Below, piece by piece: positions 55,975 through 64,000 of a stretch of DNA of 64,000 bases. The notes under the pieces are model-generated. The model was not told the origin of the DNA. It was given only the letters and a program-made list of their open reading frames with translations, and did no database searches. The position numbers and the translations under genes were made by a program. This DNA comes from Vibrio sp. BS-M-Sm-2 (lineage in GTDB: Bacteria > Pseudomonadota > Gammaproteobacteria > Enterobacterales > Vibrionaceae), in NCBI RefSeq assembly GCF_041504345.1, contig NZ_CP167894.1, positions 2,728,001 through 2,792,000 of the forward strand. Direction: 5' to 3'. The stretch's first letter is position 1. Each line of letters begins with the position of its first letter.

Positions 55975-56733
55975 TTATAGACGTGAGCGTAGAGCTTGGT
56001 CTTTAAACTCAGCAACCCACATTGCTGTCGCGCCACAAACGGCAACGGGCATTACTATCAGGTTTAAAATTGGAATCGTTGTGAACACGGAAACAAGTGC
56101 GCCAAAGCTGTAGCTCTTGCCTTGTTTTTGTTTCAAATTGTTTCTCATGTCGTCAAACTTGATTTTATGGTTGTCGAAGGGGTAGTCGGCGTATTGAATC
56201 GCTAACATCCATGCTGTGAAAATGAACCATAAAAACGGTGCAACGGTTTGCCCTAGTGCAGGAATTAACAAAAGTAGGAATAAACCGATCGCTTTTGGCA
56301 GAACGTAGACAAGCTTACGCCATTCTCTCGCTAATATACGTGGGGTATCTTTGAGGACATCAAGTAAACCATCATCATTCACTTTTTTACCAATAAGTAA
56401 CTCTTCAACTTTTTCTGCGAGTAAACCGTTGAACGGTGCTGCAATGAAGTTAGCGAGTGTGCTAAAGAAATACGAGAAAGTGGCCAAGACGGTTAACACA
56501 AGTAATGGCCATAAAATGTATGACAACCACGACAAGAAACTTGGCAATGCACCAATCCAACCTTCAATCCAAGTGTTTAGGTTGGAGAAGATATAAAACA
56601 AGGCACCACCAACGAGTAACACGTTTGCGATAAGTGGCATTAGTACGAACTTACGAATGCTCGGCGACAAAGCGATTTTTATTCCAAAAATAAAATAGCC
56701 AAAGCCGGAGCGGGGAACAGATTCTATAGTCAT
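55975..56733 (-). CDS. cysZ: Sulfate transporter CysZ
   Basis: 252 residues with the CysZ membrane layout: hydrophobic segments near 28-50, 67-90, 145-172 and a re-entrant region near 208-236. Conserved family pieces are SGFGYFIFGIKIALSPSIRK at the start and FIAAPFNGLLAEKVEE in the centre. It imports sulfate for cysteine synthesis. It is adjacent to cysK and divergent from zipA, as in E. coli. Confidence 0.93.
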   Translation of the reverse strand: MTIESVPRSGFGYFIFGIKIALSPSIRKFVLMPLIANVLLVGGALFYIFSNLNTWIEGWIGALPSFLSWLSYILWPLLVLTVLATFSYFFSTLANFIAAPFNGLLAEKVEELLIGKKVNDDGLLDVLKDTPRILAREWRKLVYVLPKAIGLFLLLLIPALGQTVAPFLWFIFTAWMLAIQYADYPFDNHKIKFDDMRNNLKQKQGKSYSFGALVSVFTTIPILNLIVMPVAVCGATAMWVAEFKDQALRSRL

Positions 56734-56961
56734 ATTTAAATTAGGTCACATGTGAATTTGGTTAAATAGCAAACACGTCTAGTGTACTCGACCGAAATTA
56801 AGAAAAAAGCGTGGTGAAAATCACACCATGTAAGGAACTAATTGTATTAAGTTGTTCTAAAACAGTGGCTACTTTTGATAGAGTAGTGAGATTAGCCAAA
56901 TTAACCCAACTTAGTGACAGCGTGTTTATAGCTAGTTGACTAAGAAAGCTGAGAGCGAAAA

Positions 56962-58005
56962 ATGCAGGAATTGCGATTTGTACTCATTATTGTTGGCGCA
57001 TTAGCTATCGCCGCATTATTGTTCCATGGCCTATGGACGAGTAAAAAAGAAGGGAAAGCAAAGTTTGGAGATAAGCCGCTTGGTAAGCTTGATAACGACA
57101 GCTTAGATCAAGCAGAAACAATCCCAAACCGTTCATTCGCCCCAGAAGATGATTTTGAGATAATCCGAAAAGAGCGTAAAGAGCCGGATTTTGCTGTTTC
57201 ACCATCGGCGACTGATCCGCTGATTGACTCTGATCCACTAACAGCACCAGTAATGAAAGAAGCTCACGAAGACGACATCGAATTGAATGATCTTCCTTCT
57301 TTCAGCGTAGAAGACCCAATTAAGGTTGAAAGTGAACCTGAAGTGATTGAGGAAGAGAAGGTTGTTGAGCCTGAAGTTCCAAGCTTTGAGTTGACTGACG
57401 AGCAAAAAGAAAACCATGCAGGCTTTAAAGAGCAGTACGGTTCGTTTGAAGAGTCTTCTGAGGCGGTTGATGAGCCACTCGTTCCAAATGAAACGTTCAC
57501 TCAAAGAGAGCCAGTTGTTGCGAAAGAAGTCGTTACTCCGCAAAGTGCATCTGTTGAAGAAGCGAAGCCAGATGAAGAACTTGGCTTAGAAGTTATCGTT
57601 CTTAATGTTCACTGTGCTGGAGAGATCCCATTTGTGGGTACAGAACTTTTCCGTAGCATGGAGAACAACGGTTTAACTTATGGTGAGATGTCTATCTACC
57701 ACTGCTTTGCACAATCTACAGACGCACCAAAGGTTATTTTCAGCGTTGCAAATATGATGCAGCCGGGAACGCTAGAACATGATGATCCTGCTGACTTCAC
57801 GACTAAAGGTATTTCGTTCTTTATGACGTTGCCTTGTTACGGTCAAGCTGATCAGAACTTCAATGTGATGTTGAGTGCGGCGCAGAAAATTGCCGACGAT
57901 ATGGGCGGAAACGTATTGGATGAATCGCGCAACTTAATGACACCAAACCGTTTATCTGAATACCGCAAGCAAATCAGAGACTTTATGACGGCATCGAATG
58001 CCTAG
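56962..58005 (+). CDS. zipA: Cell division protein ZipA
   Basis: 347 residues: an N-terminal membrane anchor ([20 protein letters not shown]), a basic patch ([12 protein letters not shown]), a long acidic and Pro-rich flexible linker (about 40-205), and the C-terminal FtsZ-binding domain starting near [13 protein letters not shown]. ZipA tethers the Z ring to the membrane. Located between cysZ and ligA as in E. coli. Confidence 0.95.
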   Translation: MQELRFVLIIVGALAIAALLFHGLWTSKKEGKAKFGDKPLGKLDNDSLDQAETIPNRSFAPEDDFEIIRKERKEPDFAVSPSATDPLIDSDPLTAPVMKEAHEDDIELNDLPSFSVEDPIKVESEPEVIEEEKVVEPEVPSFELTDEQKENHAGFKEQYGSFEESSEAVDEPLVPNETFTQREPVVAKEVVTPQSASVEEAKPDEELGLEVIVLNVHCAGEIPFVGTELFRSMENNGLTYGEMSIYHCFAQSTDAPKVIFSVANMMQPGTLEHDDPADFTTKGISFFMTLPCYGQADQNFNVMLSAAQKIADDMGGNVLDESRNLMTPNRLSEYRKQIRDFMTASNA

Positions 58006-58043
58006 CCGTATTGTTTAGCCTTGTAAATAATCTATATTTATAG

Positions 58044-60110
<2,067 letters not shown>

Positions 60111-60133
60111 GTAAATACAGATAAAAAAAGCTC

Positions 60134-60165
60134 AAAGGCACTCCTTTTAAGGGAGTGCCTTTTTT
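60134..60165 (+). terminator. Terminator after ligA
   Basis: Stem AAAGGCACTCC / GGAGTGCCTTT plus T run. The following 60166-60635 is AT-rich, non-coding and presumably holds the porin control region; I see no site I can name. Confidence 0.88.
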
Positions 60166-60635
60166 GTTTCTGATATAAAAATGAGGGCTTTTTAATTGTT
60201 GATAATTTTGTTCCTATATGAACTCTAAAGTCAGGACAGTGACGCTGCTCAATATTAATGAAATACCGTTCCAGTTGTATGAAATATGCGAGTCATATCT
60301 ATTTTTATAAAAACAACAAATCGTTAAGTTATTGTTTTTATTTGATTTAATTGTATTTCGGGGTGGCTTTTTCAATTTATCGATCTGGATCACTAAGTAC
60401 CTACTAAATTTGCACCAACTCATATTTTTTTAGATGAAAATTAAGTTCTCATTGATCTTTTTGAGGGCGAAGTTAGTCTTAATGCCATGGATGCACACGA
60501 TGTGTATAACCAGAAAGGAAATAGAGAATTCAGAGTTCAGGGTTCTCAAACAAGAAAAGGTATTTCTCTCTACGGCGGCCAACTTTAGGTGGGGAATATT
60601 CAAACAGCTATATCCATTTTTAGGAGTTTTATTCC

Positions 60636-61736
60636 ATGGAAAACAAAATTTTCAAACGTACTCTACTAGGTGCAACAGTTGCACTTTTATCGACAGGCGT
60701 AATGGCGAAAGAAGTTGGTATCAACTCTGACTTCAACGTTGACGTGTACGGTGTTGCAGCTATCTCTTTAGTGAACTACAACACAACTGACAACAATGAC
60801 TCTAGCTCTGGCTATGCTGTAGAGAATGAATCTCGTATCGGCTTCCGTGCTCACAAAGATATGTTTGAAGACGTTACAATCACAATGCAGATCGAATCTG
60901 GCTACGTAGATAGCACAGACTGGTCTCACGGTGGCGTTTCAGGCGGTGTTCTAGGTTTCCGTGATACGTTCGTTGGCGCTTCTGGCTCTTGGGGTAATCT
61001 ACGTGTGGGTCGTGTTCTTACGCCACTATACGAAATCGTCGACTGGCCATTCTCTAACCCTGGTCTAGGTTCTGTATTCGATTGGGGCGGCATCAACGGT
61101 CACTACGATCGTCAATCTAACCAAGTACGTTACGATTCAGCTAAATTTGGTGGTTTCTCTTTTGCAGCTTCTGTTGGTCGTGATGATAACGACAACGGTG
61201 GTGGTGCGGCGACTCGTGATGCTAACTTCGTTGGTGCAAGTGCTAAGTACAGCTTCGAAAAAATCACATTCATGGGTGCGGTAGAGTCTGGTACACGCGT
61301 AGTTGCTGCTTCAGGTGGTGATTGGTCATTTGATGAAAATGGTCAACCAGAGCAAGCTCCTGAGGTTGCCGGCTATGATGACGATACATTCGCATACATC
61401 GTTGGCTTCGAAGCAAGTCTACCTGCAGGCTTTGGTATCGCAGCTGCGTATAAAGGCGAAGAGCTAGATAATAACATTCGTAAAGTGACTCAAGATTCTT
61501 ACTCAATCATTGGTCAATACTGGAATGGTCCAATCGGTTTCAAACTAGGTTACGCAGCGAACCTTGAGTCTGAAACAAACGGTTCTAAAGACGCTAACTC
61601 AGATAGCAACACTATCTCTGGTCAGCTAATGGCAGTTCACAACGGTTTCGTACCTTACCTACGTGTAGCGGGTCGTACTGTTGGTGACGCTGATACAGAT
61701 ATCGTAACTCGCGTTGGTCTTGAGTACGGTTTCTAA
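60636..61736 (+). CDS. General outer-membrane porin (Porin_4 type)
   Basis: 366 residues. Signal peptide MENKIFKRTLLGATVALLSTGVMA with cleavage at MAK/EVG. The mature protein has the alternating pattern of a beta-barrel (FNVDVYGVAAISLVNYN onward), a constriction-loop-like segment after VGRVLTPLYEIVDWPFSN, and ends with an aromatic residue (GLEYGF) as barrel proteins do. Codon use is strongly biased, indicating abundance. In V. cholerae a porin gene also follows ligA. The conserved ribosome site AGGAG lies before the ATG at 60636. Confidence 0.9.
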   Translation: MENKIFKRTLLGATVALLSTGVMAKEVGINSDFNVDVYGVAAISLVNYNTTDNNDSSSGYAVENESRIGFRAHKDMFEDVTITMQIESGYVDSTDWSHGGVSGGVLGFRDTFVGASGSWGNLRVGRVLTPLYEIVDWPFSNPGLGSVFDWGGINGHYDRQSNQVRYDSAKFGGFSFAASVGRDDNDNGGGAATRDANFVGASAKYSFEKITFMGAVESGTRVVAASGGDWSFDENGQPEQAPEVAGYDDDTFAYIVGFEASLPAGFGIAAAYKGEELDNNIRKVTQDSYSIIGQYWNGPIGFKLGYAANLESETNGSKDANSDSNTISGQLMAVHNGFVPYLRVAGRTVGDADTDIVTRVGLEYGF

Positions 61737-61775
61737 GCTAAAGTTATCAGCTTAAAAATAGTTAGATAAAAATCA

Positions 61776-61808
61776 AAACGCTGGTAAATTATTTTGCCAG
61801 CGTTTTTC
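61776..61808 (+). terminator. Terminator after the porin gene
   Basis: Stem AAAACGCTGG / CCAGCGTTTT around a 12-base loop, then T. Confidence 0.85.
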
Positions 61809-61835
61809 CATAGTGAACATAAGGAATTAGTCATA

Positions 61836-62642
61836 ATGAATAAAGTTAGTGTAGTTGTATTATCATTATTTTTGGGAGCTTGTAGTTCACTCGATTCAAA
61901 AAGTAATTTTGCAGATTCAGTAGCAGATGTACAGCCTAAAGGTGGTTACATTCAAGTGACTGGACAATCTTATGTGGCTGAAAGTAAAGCTAATGTAGGG
62001 GCGGATATCCTGAAATCGTCACTCTACTTTACGTATAACAAAGAAGTAACACAGAATTCAGCCCCAGAATCTTCAATCACTATGGATGTAAGCTACTTCC
62101 AAAGTTATAAAGAGTACGAAACTGTTAGCTTTTTTGGTAAGACGATAGAGCTAGAAGAGAGACAAGTACCAAGAGAAAGCTGCAGTGAGCATTGTACAAA
62201 GACTCAATATATTAAATTTCCATTAAGTGATGCTGACATTCAGCAATCAAGAGCAAAGAATTTAGAGTTTACGCTTGATGGACAAAACTCAACAATGAGT
62301 ACAACTTTTATTGTGCCGAAAGCGTATATCGACACAATCTACAACGGTGCGAATAATCATACAGCTATTGCGGTTGCTCCTGTAGCTGCAGTGCCAGTAG
62401 CAGCAGTTTCTGCAGAGGAACCAAAAGCCTCGCAAGCACAAGAGATGGTTAACTACTGGTACGGCGAAGCAACAAAAGAAGAACAATCTGCAGTGACAGA
62501 TTGGGCATTCAAGAACCGTAAGAACGCTAACCCTGCATCACTAGAAGGCTCAAAAGAAATCGAAATGGTTTCATATTGGTTCAATAAGCTAGACAGCGAA
62601 GAAAAATCTCAAACTATGATTTGGCTGTTAGAGCAAGAGTAG
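61836..62642 (+). CDS. Lipoprotein of unknown function with duplicated C-terminal motif
   Basis: 268 residues starting MNKVSVVVLSLFLGACSSLD, a lipoprotein signal (Cys16). The ATG at 61836 has AAGGAATT upstream; the frame is open 14 codons further but crosses the terminator. The mature part has a beta-rich region, a hydrophobic Ala/Val/Pro linker (AVAPVAAVPVAAVSAEE) and two copies of a helical motif: EMVNYWYGEATKEEQSAV and EMVSYWFNKLDSEEKSQT. CSEHCTK could form a disulfide. No family recognised. It lies between a porin and a metal regulator gene. Confidence 0.75.
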   Translation: MNKVSVVVLSLFLGACSSLDSKSNFADSVADVQPKGGYIQVTGQSYVAESKANVGADILKSSLYFTYNKEVTQNSAPESSITMDVSYFQSYKEYETVSFFGKTIELEERQVPRESCSEHCTKTQYIKFPLSDADIQQSRAKNLEFTLDGQNSTMSTTFIVPKAYIDTIYNGANNHTAIAVAPVAAVPVAAVSAEEPKASQAQEMVNYWYGEATKEEQSAVTDWAFKNRKNANPASLEGSKEIEMVSYWFNKLDSEEKSQTMIWLLEQE

Positions 62643-62674
62643 GCTTCTAACGTAAGTCTCTAGCTATGTTTTTC

Positions 62675-62712
62675 AACCGCAGTATTGTATAACAGCAGTA
62701 CTGCGGTTTTTC
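62675..62712 (+). terminator. Terminator after the lipoprotein gene
   Basis: Stem AACCGCAGTA / TACTGCGGTT with an 18-base loop and T run. It directly precedes the cueR start, so cueR needs its own promoter or read-through. Confidence 0.7.
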
Positions 62713-62735
62713 TTTTTAGGCTTACAGGTAAGATT

Positions 62736-63128
62736 GTGAATATTGGTGAAGTAGCAAAGCGTGTTGGTACGACAGCGAAATCCATTCGTTTTTACGAAAG
62801 TAAGGGCATGATGAGCCCACCGCACCGTTCAGAAAATGGGTACAGGCAATACGGCGAGATTCACATCGAACAGTTGGAGTTTGTACTGAGAGCTAAGATG
62901 GTTGGATTCACTCTTGACGAATGTAAAGCGCTTGTTGAATTGGCAATGAACCCCAACAGACAAAGCTACGAAGTAAAAAAGAAAGCCACGCAGAAGTTAG
63001 ATGAAATAGAGTTGAAGCTTGCGGAATTAAACAAGATGAAGGTGCAGCTGCAATCTTGGGTACATGATTGCCCTGGAGACACTTCAACGGAATGTCCTAT
63101 TTTAAACAACCTTGCTGGCCGCAGTTAG
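62736..63128 (+). CDS. cueR: CueR-type MerR-family copper-responsive regulator
   Basis: 130 residues from a GTG start (MNIGEVAKRVGTTAKSIRFY), chosen because this is the exact MerR-family N-terminus; the frame is open upstream into the terminator. The helix-turn-helix lies at 1-40, a dimerisation coiled coil at about 75-110, and the metal loop has Cys112 and Cys120 (DCPGDTSTECP) at the positions used by CueR for Cu(I)/Ag(I). Usually CueR activates copA; copA is not in this window. Confidence 0.88.
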   Translation: MNIGEVAKRVGTTAKSIRFYESKGMMSPPHRSENGYRQYGEIHIEQLEFVLRAKMVGFTLDECKALVELAMNPNRQSYEVKKKATQKLDEIELKLAELNKMKVQLQSWVHDCPGDTSTECPILNNLAGRS

Positions 63129-63145
63129 TTTCGAATGTAAATAAT

Positions 63146-63180
63146 AGTCAGGCTGCAAATAGTATTACTAGCCTGACTTT
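63146..63180. terminator. Terminator after cueR
   Basis: Stem AGTCAGGCT / AGCCTGACT with a 15-base loop, between convergent genes. Confidence 0.75.
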
Positions 63181-63189
63181 AATTACTTA

Positions 63190-63369
63190 TCACAGTACTG
63201 TTCCGCCGTAATGTTTGCAGATCAGAATTGGTACATGAGTGACAGCATTGCCATCTGAGCACTTAACAATAGGCCCCATGTTTCCGTTACCTGGAGACTG
63301 ACTGCTCGCCAGAGCACTGCCGAATGACAGGCTGAATATCGCTGTTAAAATTATTAGGAAATGTCTCAT
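63190..63369 (-). CDS. Small secreted protein with two cysteines
   Basis: 59 residues from ATG at 63369 (GGAG 6 bases upstream); signal peptide MRHFLIILTAIFSLSFGSAL with cleavage near ALAS. The mature part is about 38 residues with Cys in VKCSDGNA and LICKHYGG, and two His. Convergent with the copper regulator gene; a role in copper binding is only a guess. No family recognised. The 63370-63645 stretch beyond is AT-rich and empty. Confidence 0.6.
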   Translation of the reverse strand: MRHFLIILTAIFSLSFGSALASSQSPGNGNMGPIVKCSDGNAVTHVPILICKHYGGTVL

Positions 63370-63642
63370 ACAGACTCCGTTATGTTTATCTCTTGTTGAG
63401 ATAAATGAAAGTATGGACAAGGAAAGGAAAATTTCAAAAATTGGACGGACTTAACATTTTTAATAATTATAATTAAGCGAGAGCGTGGCTCACTATTCAT
63501 ATATATATTGGTTAAGAAACCTGACTTTCTTATATCTTTTTAGCTCAATCAAAATTTTTAGCTTTACGAAATAAGAACTTATTTTTTTTACTATTCAATC
63601 TATCGTAATGATAATTCGAATATTATTAAGGTTCAAAAATAG

Positions 63643-63674
63643 AAAAAGCCTGCATTTATTGAAAATACAGGCTT
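63643..63674 (-). terminator. Terminator after the NfeD-like gene
   Basis: On the minus strand AAGCCTG, 15-base loop, CAGGCTT, then TTT. Confidence 0.75.
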
Positions 63675-63688
63675 CATATAGCTATTTT

Positions 63689-64000
63689 TTATAAAGGTTC
63701 TATTATTAGAACTATTCCGTCTAAAGCGACAATCCTAATTTCGGTGCCAGATGGGATATCTTGACTCGCCTTTGCTGACCAAGAAGAGTCACCGAACTTA
63801 ATTCGACAGCTACCTTTCTTTACGTCTTCACTTAGAATAATGGTTTGACCTACCAGTTGTTTTTCTCTTTGGTTTAACTCTCGCCCTGCATCTGACTGCC
63901 TGTCATTAGACAGTTGTCTTCTCCACCATAACCAAGTGGTAATCAGAGAGAAGCTAGCGAAGGACAGCCATTGCATCTGCCAACCGATTGGTAGTGCGCC
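63689..64000 (-). CDS. NfeD-like membrane protein, 5' end outside the window
   Basis: The frame is open to the edge of the window (GALPIGWQMQWLSFASFSLI), so the start is missing. A membrane segment ends near WLWWRR, followed by a soluble OB-fold-like C-terminal domain (LVGQTIILSEDVKKGSCRIK, IPSGTEIRIVALDGIVLIIE) that is typical for NfeD/YbbK proteins. These work with stomatin/QmcA-type proteins, whose gene would lie nearby outside this window. Confidence 0.75.
   Translation of the reverse strand, partial: GALPIGWQMQWLSFASFSLITTWLWWRRQLSNDRQSDAGRELNQREKQLVGQTIILSEDVKKGSCRIKFGDSSWSAKASQDIPSGTEIRIVALDGIVLIIEPL

Noticed and set aside
60434..60730. Open frame ahead of and into the porin gene
   Set aside because: It overlaps the porin start in another frame and has no ribosome site or family likeness; it is the leader region.

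Overview
The window is a chromosomal segment of a Vibrio, probably of the Splendidus clade. The genus call rests on gene content and order: mltD-gloB-yafS-rnhA-dnaQ, fadE/gmhA/yafJ, purMN/upp/uraA, bepA-tusA-perM-bcp-gcvR-dapA-bamC, tandem flagellins, crr-ptsI-ptsH, and cysK-cysZ/zipA-ligA-porin-cueR. The clade is a guess from memory. Core genes are intact, tightly packed and often followed by clear hairpin terminators.

Layout. 1-21.9 kb is core: envelope and cell-wall enzymes (yafD, mltD, bepA), DNA maintenance (rnhA, dnaQ), beta-oxidation (fadE with a FadR-like operator), heptose synthesis (gmhA), purine and uracil metabolism (purM, purN, upp, uraA, with a PurR-type box between purM and upp), and small redox proteins. 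39.7-64 kb is core again: gcvR, dapA, bamC, dapE, two flagellin genes each behind a sigma-28 type promoter, the PTS general proteins, cysK, cysZ, zipA, ligA, a porin and a CueR-type regulator.

Between them, at 22106-39693, a 17.6-kb AT-rich mobile island sits inside the peroxiredoxin gene bcp. It splits bcp after about codon 111: the 5' part lies at 39671-40024 and the 3' part at 21962-22099. The ends are imperfect inverted repeats beginning TTACCCTT. At the right end is a minus-strand recombination module: a complete tyrosine recombinase, a second recombinase split by a frameshift just before its tyrosine, a large third recombinase with a Cys-rich tail, and a small DNA-binding-like protein. 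This resembles the gamma-mobile-trio type of element, a naming made from memory. Next to the module the island carries a full-length, diverged bcp gene, so it appears to replace the target it destroys.

The main cargo is a six-gene plus-strand operon (22870-30176) that looks like a GTPase-centred biological-conflict system: a nucleosidase-like protein with an effector-associated domain, a helical/coiled-coil adaptor, two different P-loop GTPases, a large GTPase-associated protein ending in the same effector-associated domain, and a two-TM SLATT/DUF4231-like protein. I infer that it senses infection and triggers nucleotide cleavage and/or membrane damage. The first GTPase gene ends early in frame, but its coding continues in the -1 frame from an exact A_AAA_AAG slippery heptamer up to the start of the next gene, suggesting programmed ribosomal frameshifting. 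The middle of the island (30.6-32.5 kb) holds broken genes and a 4 x 40-bp tandem repeat.
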